Shown here: positions 32,101 to 41,660 of the stretch, one piece after another
How positions within the stretch are numbered: position 1 is the first letter of the stretch
Layout: each line of letters opens with the position of its first letter
NCBI GenBank assembly: GCA_025642065.1
Contig: JAODUP010000324.1
Location: 181,001 to 245,000, forward strand
Source of the DNA: Paralvinella palmiformis
Lineage: Eukaryota; Annelida; Polychaeta; Terebellida; Alvinellidae
Length of the DNA: 64,000 bases
Direction of reading: 5' to 3'
Notes under the pieces: model-generated
Seen by the model: only the letters and a program-made list of their open reading frames with translations
Told to the model about the DNA's origin: nothing
The model's database searches: none
Made by a program: the position numbers and the translations under genes

Positions 32101-33941
32101 TATGCACCACAGTGAAAGCCAGCAGCAAGGTCTCCACATATCTGACAGTCAAACTTTGGTTCATTTGTTTTACCAAGTCCTTTGTTACGACCTGAAGACG
32201 TCACAGGATATCCACTAAGATTTGGATCGCCTGTGGAATGCTTCCTTTTCATGCTGGTCAAAGTATGACCACCATTGGATGTAATGCTACAGCTGCTGCT
32301 AATCACGTTCTGCTGTGTGCCACCTGTCTCACCAGCTGGTATAATAGCTGATGAGCTGGCCAGTGGACAGTCCTCTGACCGATGAGGCTCAGGCTGTGTA
32401 AAATGTGGCACTGCTGATGAAGTTGTAACAGGCAAGAACGCTGTACCATTGTGTTCACTCCTATTAAATGGTTCAAACAGCTCCTGATCATGACTGCTGC
32501 TGTCACAAACTGGTTCAGAGACTGGGCTGTTCTGGCGAGATCCAGTAACCGGTGACAGCCGACCCTCTTGGCCACCATGGAACGAATGAGGTCGTGAATA
32601 AACCTGCTGATCAGGGAATGACTTTGGCTTGGTACAACCCTGCTCATCAGTGTGTGGCATGCAGAAGCTAGAACCATCTGGACTTCTGTTGATGAATGAA
32701 TGCATGTTGTGTTCTTTGTTTTGCTGAAGCTCAGATGTGATCAGGTTGTTGTGAGAGCCCAGACCTACAGATATCATTGTTATGTCACCAGTGTCTGGTA
32801 CTTCTCGTGGCCTATGTTCTCTAGCCAACTCATCAACTTGTCCCTGATGGTTTCCAAACAGATATGGCACCTTGGGACAGTCACCCTTTACATCTCTTTC
32901 AACATTTTCCTGTCCCAACAAATGTGTCATGGTACTGGTACTTGGCATGTATCTATGTGTAGACATTGACGATGATTGCATGGATGGCATGTAACCATCT
33001 ATACAATATGGGTCACCATCCTGGTGTTGCCCTCCCGTTGATAAACCAGGCATAACATTATCAGATGGAGCAGCATCTTGTAGCTGCTTACCTGGACTTG
33101 GTCTGGCCACAGCAAGCTGGGCTAAATCAGGATTGCGGACTGGCCACAGAGCACCCTCTGACAGCAGGGGTCCAAAACCATCAGACGCTGATGGCTTTTC
33201 CAGTTGGCTACTTGTGTCACTGGCTCCACCTGATGATACACCCAGAACGCCAGCCTGCTGCTGGTTACAACTTTGCATCTGCATCATTCTACAACTGTTT
33301 AACTCACACAGTGGATTTGACAGAATATCCATACAGTGTAGCATTGATTTCTCACTCAGGTTGAAGTTGTGGATTGGAACCTTCACGGTCTCTCTGACAA
33401 TGCTAACTATTTTTGAAATTAGTCTTTGTTTTTCTTCCTTTTCATTTAAGGTTTCAAGTTCAGTCAGAACCCTAGACATATGACACTGAGGGTCACCATC
33501 AATCAAACAATCACAACTAGGTGGGGCCAGGTCTGATTCTCCCTCAACCTTTACTGTTAAACCAGTGGAAGAATCAGTTGGCTGATAACAACTCAGTGGC
33601 TTACACGTTTTGGTGCTCAAGTCCAAAACTCCAGACGAATCAGACCAGTAATCAGTTGTCTCGGTGACACCAATCAGTTTATAATTACTGTCAGAATCCT
33701 GTCTTGACAAATCAGTTACTGTCTGATCATAAACAGGCCAAGGTTCAGGGAGATGTTGGTGCTGATCTGAATAAAACTGATCAGATTCTCTCAGAATAAC
33801 TTCATCACCACAGTTCTGCTTATTCTGTTGCTGGTCTTGTTCCTGCTGCTGTTGTTGTTGCAAATGTTGTTGTTGTTGTTGCTGTTCCTGTTGCTGCTGC
33901 AACTCCATCATAACACGCTTTTTCAACAGATAATGTGCCAT
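17360..33941 (-). CDS. Nuclear receptor with two DNA-binding domains (2DBD-NR), 10 coding exons, 1234 aa
   Basis: Predicted ligand-regulated nuclear transcription factor. Coding exons (- strand, 5' to 3'): 33941-32082, 23361-23217, 22582-22470, 22111-21964, 21817-21009, 20799-20679, 18443-18310, 18031-17887, 17725-17651, 17514-17360. Every junction is GT/AG, phases agree, and the total is 3705 nt (1234 codons plus TAG). Layout: long N-terminal A/B region (1-598, poly-Q at 15-39); DBD1 (599-664) with CQIC/CEAC and then C-X5-C-X9-C-X2-C, P-box CEACKK; linker of about 24 aa; DBD2 (685-750) with CKVC/CEGC, P-box CEGCKG; hinge; LBD from about 1000 to 1234 with the helix 3-5-type F-x2-L-x3-D signature ([13 protein letters not shown]) and AF-2 core LWQEIF at 1226-1231. 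The start ATG has A at -3 and G at +4, and an in-frame TGA lies 27 nt upstream (33969-33971). Receptors with two DBDs and a CEACKK first P-box are an established group, first described in Schistosoma. That this gene belongs to the group is clear from the sequence; ligand and targets are unknown. Confidence 0.95.
17651..17725 (-). CDS. 2DBD-NR coding exon 9: LBD
   Basis: Short 75-nt exon that completes Glu1159 and encodes 1160-1183 plus one base of Lys1184 ([20 protein letters not shown]...). Acceptor CTTTTACAG|AA; donor A|GTAAGC. Its length and phases fit both neighbours exactly. Confidence 0.85.
17887..18031 (-). CDS. 2DBD-NR coding exon 8: LBD middle helices
   Basis: Encodes 1111-1158 and one base of Glu1159 (begins [14 protein letters not shown]). 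The end, [16 protein letters not shown], resembles the conserved helix 8 segment in which receptors carry E-x-A-L/F-L. Acceptor TTTTTAG|GTC; donor G|GTATGT, phase 1. Confidence 0.88.
18310..18443 (-). CDS. 2DBD-NR coding exon 7: LBD signature
   Basis: Completes Gly1066 and encodes 1067-1110. [15 protein letters not shown] matches the nuclear-receptor LBD signature between helices 3 and 5 (F-x2-L-x3-D-Q-x2-L). Acceptor ATCTTTCAG|GT; donor GAG|GTGAAT, phase 0. It is separated from exon 6 by a 2.2-kb intron that carries a SINE and small tandem repeats. Confidence 0.9.
19178..19207. repeat. (TA)n microsatellite in receptor intron 6
   Basis: Uninterrupted TA dinucleotides. Confidence 0.9.
19960..20050. 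repeat. Three-copy degenerate ~30-bp tandem repeat in receptor intron 6
   Basis: Unit TTGTGTGAACATTCACCATC-ATCATCTGGA, three imperfect copies of 29-31 bp. Confidence 0.75.
20203..20254. repeat. Perfect 26-bp tandem duplication in receptor intron 6
   Basis: TGACAGCTTATAAATGCAAT-TCATGT occurs twice without mismatch, at 20203-20228 and 20229-20254. It looks recent. Confidence 0.9.
20400..20560 (-). mobile_element. tRNA-derived SINE, family B, in receptor intron 6
   Basis: On the - strand: GCAGTGGTTAGAGCAGTCTG (A-box-like), GGTGGTGGGTTTGTATCTGG (B-box-like), then TGTTTGTGGGATTTGTTTCC and AGGTGTGACCAGTG. Same head and body as 54671-54835. Confidence 0.7.
20563..20632. repeat. Degenerate TTTTGTCCAxTGGxG tandem repeat
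   Basis: Four imperfect copies of an approximately 18-bp motif directly beside the SINE. Confidence 0.6.
20679..20799 (-). CDS. 2DBD-NR coding exon 6: LBD helix region
   Basis: Encodes 1026-1065 and one base of Gly1066 (begins [18 protein letters not shown], ends LRFLKSIPG). The hydrophobic helical pattern fits LBD helices 1-3. Acceptor TTTTTTGTAG|CCT; donor G|GTAAAA, phase 1. Confidence 0.88.
21009..21817 (-). CDS. 2DBD-NR coding exon 5: C-terminal extension, hinge and start of LBD
   Basis: Encodes Gly756-Ile1025. It opens with the basic segment [13 protein letters not shown], which fits a DBD C-terminal extension or nuclear localisation signal. Then comes IKMEP (790s), a ΨKxE-type SUMO consensus (inference), and a long acidic, Ser/Asn-rich hinge. 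The end ([20 protein letters not shown]) is probably LBD helix 1. Acceptor TTGTTACAG|GG; donor ATA|GTGAGT. Open frames on the opposite strand here are antisense shadows. Confidence 0.9.
21964..22111 (-). CDS. 2DBD-NR coding exon 4: second zinc module of DBD2
   Basis: Encodes 707-755 and one base of Gly756. GFFRR completes a conventional CEGCKGFF P-box, and the module [20 protein letters not shown] has canonical C-X5-C-X9-C-X2-C spacing, followed by [14 protein letters not shown]. Acceptor TTGCTTTCAG|GGT; donor G|GTAAGC, phase 1. Confidence 0.93.
22470..22582 (-). CDS. 2DBD-NR coding exon 3: inter-DBD linker and first zinc module of DBD2
   Basis: Completes Gly669 and encodes 670-706. A short charged linker ([15 protein letters not shown]) leads into [16 protein letters not shown] and TCEGCK. 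Acceptor TCTCTTTTCGAAG|GT; donor AAG|GTATAA in phase 0, the same place relative to the P-box as the donor of exon 1. The 113-nt length keeps the frame (2 + 37 codons). Confidence 0.92.
22791..22845. repeat. (TA)n(GA)n microsatellite in receptor intron 2
   Basis: About 30 nt of TA followed by about 25 nt of GA. Confidence 0.92.
22982..23091. repeat. Compound (TA)(TG)(TA)(TG)(TA) microsatellite, receptor intron 2
   Basis: About 110 nt of alternating TA and TG blocks. It lies between the exons for DBD1 and DBD2, about 125 bp from exon 2. Confidence 0.92.
23217..23361 (-). CDS. 2DBD-NR coding exon 2: second zinc module of DBD1
   Basis: Encodes residues 621-668 and one base of Gly669. It starts KFYLRC directly after CEACK, giving the P-box stretch CEACKKFY in place of the usual CEGCKGFF. 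The D-box module [20 protein letters not shown] has the canonical C-X5-C-X9-C-X2-C spacing, followed by the helix [14 protein letters not shown]. Acceptor TTATCCTTGCAG|AAG; donor G|GTATGG, phase 1. The exon is 145 nt, close to the 148 nt of the equivalent DBD2 exon. Confidence 0.93.
23564..23597. repeat. (TA)n microsatellite, receptor intron 1
   Basis: Uninterrupted TA dinucleotides about 200 bp upstream of exon 2's acceptor. Confidence 0.92.
25610..25906 (-). CDS. Possible small gene of unknown function (98 aa), nested in receptor intron 1
   Basis: Complete ATG-to-TAA frame, unrecognised. The composition looks like real protein: tryptophans and aromatics ([34 protein letters not shown]), a conserved-looking [16 protein letters not shown], and no low complexity. 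The local base composition is richer in G and C than the intron around it. The ATG context has G at -3. An AATAAA on the same strand (25498-25503) lies about 110 nt after the stop. It could be a small intronless gene, a retrocopy, an exon of another transcript, or chance. Same strand as the host gene, so it could also be an alternative exon. Confidence 0.3.
   Translation of the reverse strand: MSTSSNRPLELWFKPLDALYLFIFHSFDGSQDALRSGCFEYSQWEWHRTVENQRTSKSVSLIAFKGRSSYYNVYKYGDKTTTSTYHVEICLAPLTSYT
27128..27232 (-). mobile_element. SINE family B body fragment, receptor intron 1
   Basis: The - strand contains AGTGTTTGTGGAATTTATTT-CC and AGGTGTGACTATCG, matching the body of the copy at 20400-20560; the tRNA-like head is missing. 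Confidence 0.55.
27450..27500. repeat. (GT)n(G)n low-complexity run
   Basis: GT run followed by ten or so G and a second GT run. Confidence 0.85.
27969..28011. repeat. (TC)n(AC)n(AG)n compound microsatellite
   Basis: TC, AC and AGAG blocks in succession. Confidence 0.9.
29107..29160. repeat. (TC)n(TA)n microsatellite
   Basis: About 26 nt of TC-rich repeat followed by 28 nt of TA. Confidence 0.9.
31160..31900 (+). mobile_element. CR1-like LINE (family A), 3' part, in receptor intron 1, opposite strand
   Basis: On the + strand, broken frames give [56 protein letters not shown] and AGTCVFQLL, followed by the tail GACTTGCTTATCCCTCCTAT and GGTGAATTTTGCATTCTACA. The RT catalytic part is absent (5'-truncated). 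Close relative of the copies at 2588-5240 and 43355-43665. Confidence 0.8.
32082..33941 (-). CDS. 2DBD-NR coding exon 1: A/B domain and first zinc module of DBD1
   Basis: Encodes residues 1-620. The whole N-terminal activation region is in one 1860-nt exon: a Gln-rich tract near the start, then Ser/Pro/His-rich, low-complexity sequence with no recognisable fold. It ends with [16 protein letters not shown] and VCEACK, the first C4 zinc module of DBD1. The donor is AAG|GTATGT in phase 0. Without splicing the frame runs only 17 more codons to a stop, so an intron-retained transcript would encode an A/B-only protein with half a zinc-finger domain. An upstream acceptor (TTTTTTATTAG) puts the exon's 5' edge at about 34013, so it also carries about 72 nt of 5' UTR. 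Confidence 0.93.
33825..33899 (-). repeat. CAG/CAA tract encoding poly-Gln in the receptor N-terminus
   Basis: Residues 15-39 contain Q runs of 4, 6, 6 and 3 interrupted by E, HL, EQD. The tract mixes CAG and CAA codons, so it is less slippage-prone than a pure CAG run. Gln-rich tracts are common in receptor activation domains. Confidence 0.9.
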
Positions 33942-34013
33942 ATTGATAGTTAAGACAGACAGGGTGCATCAATAGAATGGTATGCAAGTCCTCATTGAAG
34001 TAAATCCAAATAC
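33942..34013 (-). other. 5' UTR part of receptor exon 1 with splice acceptor
   Basis: On the - strand a pyrimidine-rich TTATTTTTTATTAG precedes position 34013. An in-frame TGA at 33969-33971 closes the frame upstream of the chosen ATG. This supports both the start codon and the existence of at least one upstream non-coding exon. Confidence 0.6.
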
Positions 34014-34751
34014 CTAATAAAAAATAAGAAAACATAAATTATCAAGGTGTCAGTTTTATATCCCAATTAGCAGCTTACCAAGAAAACCTCATAATGTATG
34101 TCAATGCCAAAAGTGTGGATCCTATAACAGCACACAAGAATGAACAAAATCTATTAAAGGAATCTACTTCAGTAAGATTATTTAGTCATACACAATATAT
34201 AATCTTATAAAGACTTATAAACCAATATTATTGCTGTATGACTATGTTTATTTTGGGATGCAGGTAATATATATGACTGTAATTACACAAATCCTCATTT
34301 TTACAATCACATATTCCACTAAACTGTCAAAATAAAGGAATTTTTCTGTTGATCAATATTCATGTTTTGATAAGCACCAAGATACTAAATTGCTTGCACA
34401 TTCATCAGCTTCCAATAATCCAATAAAACTTTGTTGAATATGGTATATTTTGTGGGAATATCCTTTCAAACTGTCCTTCTTTTTATGCTTTCAGAAGTTT
34501 TCTATGCATTGCTTAACTAGAACTTTATTGTAAACAAATAATGATGACAAGACAAATTTTTTTATGGGATGAAGGCAACTTCAGTGCACAAAAAAAATTC
34601 CTACAAAATTAGTAACAAATTATTTTTATTTAATAAAGCATTAATAATAACATTAAATGTTAGCTTCTGTATCTGTCCCTTTAAAATAAGAACTAATACA
34701 TTGTGTATACACTTCATCATAAATTTTCACATCTACATCAATATTTACCAC

Positions 34752-34771
34752 TCCCCCCCCCCCACCCACAC
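34752..34771. repeat. Poly-C / CCCA run
   Basis: About 11 C followed by CCCACACACA. Confidence 0.85.
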
Positions 34772-35369
34772 ACATCAACAACAAGGCCTAGATACCTGTC
34801 TGACAATATTAGCACAAAAACTGTGTGACACATAAAATACATTACAACATGCATAACAAATAAATGAATACATGATGTACAAGGATACAATTTGCTAAAC
34901 ATATTAAGGACAACATCTAACAAAGGCCAATCAATGCATACAAAGCAAACACAAGCATCAACAGTCATCAAATACATACATTCTTTTTTCAATTACTCAG
35001 TGTTATTAAACTATAACAAACTAAAAATAGCAAAATGGTAAATCTGTAATTGTAAGATACACAATAGAAGCATAACAGTGTTATATTTTTAATTCTTAGC
35101 AAAATTAAGACAGGATCAGGTCATTGTTACTCTTATCTTTCAGTTATCTGTGCTTTGTATATAACAGCCTGTGTGTATGTATGTACACGTTCAAGCTGAT
35201 AAGTAGGTTGATAGACAGCACAGTTTAGTTGTATAAATACACTGTCTTGTGCAAAACATAGCAATGATACCCAAAATAGTAGTAATGCAGTACTGGCAGT
35301 ATTGCACACGAGCGAGCACACACACATACAAAGAGAGAGAAAGAGCACAAGCTAGGGTGAGATACTTAC

Positions 35370-35760
35370 CTGATAATGATGCCATTTTGTATGTGTTCAT
35401 CTATCCATAAAGAGCAAATGTTTTCATTTTTTACTAAATGAAACCAGTATACATTCTTAACCGAGGACACCCATCCAACACACCAAGTGGCCAACCATGT
35501 GAAATAACGATCAGCGGCCAACAAGCTCCAACTTAGAGTGGTGTGCTGGCTGACAGAAGCTACACCCTACAGCCACACTCTGGCTGGTCATGTTATCATC
35601 ACCAGAGTTTGTCACCTGCAACAATTCCCACACAAAATGTCTACACCGTAACCGTTCACTCAGAATGTAAGTGATAATATAGGATGATATACAGTGTTAT
35701 AGTTGGCGTCTTTCTCTACCACACCACACTGACAATAGCAGGCGAAGCTCCGGATTGGTT
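35370..35760 (-). other. Putative 5' untranslated first exon / promoter region of the receptor gene
   Basis: A strong donor on the - strand (ATCAG|GTAAGTATC, exon edge 35370) ends a stretch clearly richer in G and C than its surroundings. An inverted CCAAT-type motif (plus-strand ATTGG) lies near 35756. Together with the acceptor at 34013 this gives a plausible 1.36-kb intron in the 5' UTR. The transcription start and the upper limit are guesses. Confidence 0.4.
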
Positions 35761-36350
35761 TGTACTGTGGCTGGTTGGCCAGACGTCCACTGCGGGCGAG
35801 TATACATGCTAATCGTGTCAATACGGGTCAGCCATGCCTACTAGGTCACCATCATAACTAATAATGTTCAAAAACTCCATGTCAACATCATCCGGTCACG
35901 TAATGTACCATTCCTGATACTGGCTGAGCTACGAAATCAATGGAGCTTGCAGCTAGAAGCTTCTTGGTGATACGCCGCTGTGCCAATTAGAAGCCAGTAT
36001 GCTACGATGCACACCCAGCCAACAGCAGCGCGCCTAGTGAATGTTGGTAACACAAGGTCAATATGGTGGACTTGACAGTCACGTTTTCTGCAGGTCATTT
36101 ACCTGGAGGGGGCTCTTTCTCTCAAATACAACAGGTCTAAAGGTACAAGGACCCTGTCTAAAATTGGCCATACGTTTTAACACAGAAATATTAAACATAA
36201 TAATACAATATTGTGTGTGTGTTTGTGAAAACTAGATGGAAAACAGTACAGAAACAAAACTGGTTGTCATATAAATTCAGTGATTTATCAAGATACTAAA
36301 CTCTGATTACACAACTTCCCATACTAAGCATGTGATGTATTAACAGTTAG

Positions 36351-36381
36351 TGTGCGCGCGCACGCGCGTGTGTGTGTGTGT
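36351..36381. repeat. (GC/GT)n alternating purine-pyrimidine run
   Basis: TGTGCGCGCGCACGCGCGTG followed by TG repeats; the alternating pattern favours left-handed Z-DNA. Confidence 0.85.
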
Positions 36382-36399
36382 CCCCCAGTATTATTAATC

Positions 36400-39300
36400 A
36401 TACTGTTTCAGTAAAAAATATGGAGTTATCATAATACAATGGTTAAATTGACAATTGTTCATTGACAATTTAAGGGAAATGTAAACCTGTAGGTGGACAT
36501 AGACCTAAAAGAATAAAATTAAAACCTGTATTCACAAAATACATCCCATCAAGATATGAATAATTACAATCTATCTGACAAAGTAACCTGATTAAGCAAG
36601 ATAGCAGATGGATGGCAAGTAGAAAATATTCAAAACCATGTAATATTCTCACTGGCAATATTGGTTTTCAAAATAAATTGGAAAAAAACCTCAGAAATTC
36701 AGAAAAATTTACATATTTAATATATTTCACCATATTTCATAAATATGAACACAAAAATTCACAAATACATATTAATTACTGCATCATCATTACAGGTACC
36801 ATAAATATACATACAATATGGGCGTCTATAATAAAATAAGAACTTAAATGCAAATTTATGTAACAACACACAGACCAGAAGTTACTTGAATCAGACACGA
36901 AACAATGATTATGCCACTAAACCATGATATTAGAGAAAAATGGTTAACAGGTTATTAACGCATTTTTGTACAGTCTGATTACTGAGCTATGAAGCAGTGG
37001 GACGGTGATTTATGTATGTGTCACAGTTTGTTATCAAGCTGATATTCTGCTCTCTTAACAGACCAGTGAATGATTAGATCTAGTCTATCTCAATAGCTCT
37101 TTGAAGGTAACCAAACAGAGACTTAGAAACCAGATCCCAAACCTAGATTATTTCATATTGTATAAGCAACAAGGACGGTTTAGGAAGATCATTATTCTGC
37201 TTGGTCACAGCCGAACTGTTCACAAAGAATTAGCCACCATTCTAAAAAAACTCAGGACTCTAGACCACACAAGGGTTATCCTAGGACATTAACCTAAAGA
37301 TTTGTCCTGTTGCATTATATCAATAATAATTTATTTATAGCATTAACTGGCTAGGACTTTTACAAATAATGTTTTGTATATTTGATCATACATTAAACAA
37401 TTATCCAAAGTTAATATTCCAATTTCCAATAAACCACAAGCAAGGTCTAGTTCAAGATGACCTAAAACTTTTATACAGAACTACAATGAACAATACCCAA
37501 TAAATAGATGGGCCATATTTCAGATAAAATTAAAATACTACTTAACAATCTTAGTTTTGCCAATTAAATTATTCATCACAAAATAATTAATGAACAAATA
37601 ATGAGTTAAAGATAACAGAGAGGTTAAAACTTTAAATGTTCCACACACATACACACACACACACATACACGCACAAATATATAGTGCTTATTATCTGTGA
37701 ATTTGTATTGCAGTAACTACAACTGAAATACTGGAAACATTCTAAATCAATACATATTGTACATGATATTGACTAAGTTCTCCAACACACACACACACAG
37801 TCCAAAACTAAACATGCCACAGCCAGCTTGATGAACCCTGCCAACAAACACACAGCTGTGACCTATATTCTACACTAGGACGTCAGATCAGACAGAAAAG
37901 AGACTTCGTGCAATATCCAATAACGCCCCGGCTATGCTGTAAATCAATATTAACAACCTTGAGCATAAACCAGGTCAAGGCACACCGAATGTAGGGGCAG
38001 TTTATTCAGGTGCTGCCACCTGTGGAATGGCAAAGAAACTATGAAAAGGAGATTTTAACAATATTGTTGAGTAAAAATTTCTAGAAACCAATTGTCGGGG
38101 TCATCCCGTTAAATCTGATAGTCCACACAGTATCATCCATCAAGTCGAGTCGAAATTATTTCAGATCCATGAACGCAAAAGTGCATATAAAAGTAGGAGT
38201 TAAAAAACTACAGTGATGCTGCCAAATTATTACCAGTAACCATTAAGACTACTGACAATAAAGTAATTCTTCACTTCACTCTTCAACAATGGACAGCATT
38301 TAAAAATCACACCAGATCTTTAAAAGAAGTTCTGCCATTACATTTTATATTGTAACTCTGATATGTTCCTTTGATGAAAGTCATAGAAGGTTTGTGTAGT
38401 CCTATTCCCAGTATTTTCTTGCATCAGTGTCAAACACTGAATACAACTAATATTGCGCATAAAGACTGATACATAACAACTAAGTATATTTAAATATCAA
38501 AGGGATTGCACAAAAATGGGATAAGAAATTTGCTGTCAGTTACTAAACAGATTTCTAGATCTGTAAATTTGGTGGTGAAGAAAATTAATTGTGTCTTAGT
38601 TGCAACACATAAATAAAGTACTTGAAGTGATAATAAAAGAATATTTTCCTACAACAGCTGATCTAAATATGTACCTTGTAGTGAAGCTAATTAAAATATA
38701 GTTTAATATTTGTTGTTGAAAAACCTGAAACTATAAGCTATTCCCAAAATAAAACTAACACCTAGATAGGTGATATGACAGTTGCTAGTGTAAAATATGA
38801 TCATAAAATGATTTATTTTAGTATTTGAAAATTCAGAGGTCCTGTGTTGTCTTCATCCAACAACACTTAATATTTGCCTTCATCTTCATTCCCTAGAAGT
38901 TAGATGCCCAAAACAAATCACGTAATTACATGTACTTCCCAGACAGATGCTCCATTATATATCGGTTGTTGGCAATCTATATAATAATTATATTATACAA
39001 GTTGGTGTTACCGGTAACCAAGGAAAGATTAACAAGACATGTGGTCAGTAAAACCAAAAACCGTGCTACAAATATTACTAAGCACAACTTTAAAATAAAT
39101 ACAACATCTTGACATGATTCAAGATTAATGACCTCAGTAATATTGATACTAGTAAATACCATAGAGTTCTAGCTATCTACCACTTTTTCAAACATGATGA
39201 GTCAGTGATAAAACTTGTAGTTTTGATACCAAAGAGGAGACATTTGTCAAGTGTAACTACAAATATCCGAGCTTCATAGGTGATGATAATTTAACATTTT

Positions 39301-40890
39301 AGAAGACAAAACAATATATTATTCTATTTTCTATTAACAATAAAAATATTCCCACTGCATACATAGTTTAAAACAATTCCATTAATGGATGATACTCTAA
39401 TGTACAATATGAATGGTGGATCATTATATCTAATGAAAATGCTACTCTTACCCCTTAATATTATTGAAAAACCACCATCAACAATAAAGTTCAAAGGGTT
39501 GGAAGTTTAAACAAGGATTTGGCAGCTGGTCAAATGACCTTAATTACATGATTTGAATATTTTTGTAGTAATACAATTTCTCGCATGTTAGAATAGTTAA
39601 AATATAAAGAAATTGCTCACATATATTCTGTCAGACTAAGCTTGGGTAAGCTATTGGATGTACAAAGTAAATATAGTTAGGGGATTGGTTAGCAGCACTG
39701 TAAGGCAGGGGAACACTTGTCCAGTAACACTCCACAGCCCTGGTTGATTCCGGTGCTCAGATTTTGTACATATAAATTTTTGGCAATTATACATGTATAC
39801 ACAAAATGAGGAAAATATTAGGCCAGTATTGCATCACAAGTTGCCATTTAATTATGACTGATTGCGAAGCAGTGTTCTTCTGTAGCAAAGAAGTGCAATG
39901 CAATGCATGTGTTGGATTACAGTACTCTGCAATTAATACATAGTAAGTAAAAACGAGCCATAAGCTCTTAAATCTAGACACAAATGCCAATAACTGGTAT
40001 GAGTCAAGCAAGAACATTTTGGCCGTTGTTTTTTCTGTGGAGCCGCATTACTGGTTATGATCAGTATTAAGCAGATTTACCAGCAGAACCATTATGTTTT
40101 CTATCTTCGTCATCCTTTATTTGATTAACAAACTGTAGACAAGAAACAGACCTTTCAATACAATATATTTATATCGTTTATAAATATTTAATTGTCCACA
40201 AACTGTAGGACTATTGTATAATGTTTTGTTTACATTTTGCCAAGGATACACGTTTTTGCCATCTTCACATAATTGGCTTCAGCACACTCTTCATAGCAAC
40301 TTGCATAGTCATGAGCGATCCATAAGCCCAATGTGCGTCACAGCAGCTGGCTTGGTAATATTAATAATTAAGGAAATAATAGACTATGTGTGGGTAGTTT
40401 ATTATAAAATAAAACCAACAGAAAACAAGTCATAAATGCCAATTCAGAGTCAGCCACATGCTTCTTGTATTTCATTAAAAACAATTATGATAATCACAAA
40501 CAAACATAATACTGATTATGAGCATTACATATCGAGAAGATGCATATCGTGAGGGTTTTAATAATGTATAATCGACATACCACTCAGTAAAACAATACAA
40601 ATATGTCTTATTGATCACTGCTTTGTGTGTACCACCAATAGCAAAGTACTATAGCTATTTATTATGGTTAAAACATTAGGTATTTTGGGTAGTTTTGGAA
40701 GTTATATACATGTACACCTGTACAACCACACATTCACAAAATATTTTAATCAAGTCATAACGGTCACTGACAAAACTACTGAAAAGTGAATACACAAACC
40801 AGACCCAGACTGTATTTGGCTGCAATATGAAAGAAACTCCAATGACATTTCCACTAAATTCAACTATGAACCACAAGCATCTGTGGTGCA
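36400..40890. other. No gene recognised
   Basis: AT-rich sequence with only short, composition-driven frames. An AC repeat lies at 37643-37670. Nothing resembling a conserved exon was found on either strand. Confidence 0.4.
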
Positions 40891-40893
40891 CTT

Positions 40894-41660
40894 TGCAGTT
40901 CAGTTTGCCCGGAGTTTGAAAGCAGCATACAGGCTATTCGTGATTTCCACTGGGCCATGAATGACTGACTTAGTGGACATTTACTCAAAAAGATCACAAA
41001 AAACGCAGCATCACTGATGCACAAGTATGCCAAGAAACTGAAGGTTCAGCCATCCCTGGATACTATCATCAAAGCTACATCTTTAGCCATATCCGTGGCA
41101 CGTGGTCAGTTAGAAGATTGAAAGCGTGTTAGTAGACTGACTGGTCTTGCCCATGCCATAGCAAAAGAAGAAGCCCTTTGCCCTTTATACATCTTTGATC
41201 TAGGTCGAATTCCACCCTGGTGTGGATCTGCGTAATACTTATCACACCGAGGCAAAATTTAAGTAGTTCACAGAATGTATAAACATTGTTTTGACAGATG
41301 ACATGATAGAGATACACGGGGAAGAATCCATACATTAGTATATTAGTCAATGGCTCAAAAGATGCAAGTGTTAAAGAAATGGAACTGACGTATCTAAAAC
41401 TGTTGGACATGAAAACGGGTGATTGACAGAATTCAATTCAACAACTGAAAAGCCTGAAGTTCATCATGTATTGTCTACTGTTCAAGGAAGTTTTGATTCC
41501 ACTAGTTGAGTTATCATTGAGCCTACATAAAGAAAGCTCTGATCTGCTGCTTGACACATCAAGTTGTAATACTCTTTTTTCAAAAGCTGCATGAAATAAC
41601 TCCAGATCTTATTCTTGGTTCTGAATATTTGGGGCCAAATGATGTGACAATGGAAGTTTA
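40894..41660 (+). pseudogene. Decayed coding sequence of unknown family
   Basis: One + frame from about 40894 reads protein-like text (FESSIQAIRDFHWAMND, MHKYAKKLKVQPSLDTIIK, ATSLAISVARGQLED, RLTGLAHAIAKEEALCPLYI, FDLGRIPPWCG) broken only by two in-frame stops. It then continues after a +1 shift in another frame (NTYHTEAKFK, INIVLTDDMIEIHGEESIH), and again in a third (KEMELTYLKLLDMKTG). The segments follow one another without gaps, as in an intronless retrocopy or a mobile-element ORF that has decayed. I do not recognise the family. Confidence 0.55.

Noticed and set aside
32303..33483. Several frames of 89-124 codons on both strands
   Set aside because: Shadows of the long receptor exon 1; no splice or domain support.
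32028..33941. A separate single-exon 637-aa protein
   Set aside because: The frame ends 17 codons past a GTATGT donor, exactly where DBD1 is left half-finished; exon 2 completes the domain in phase.
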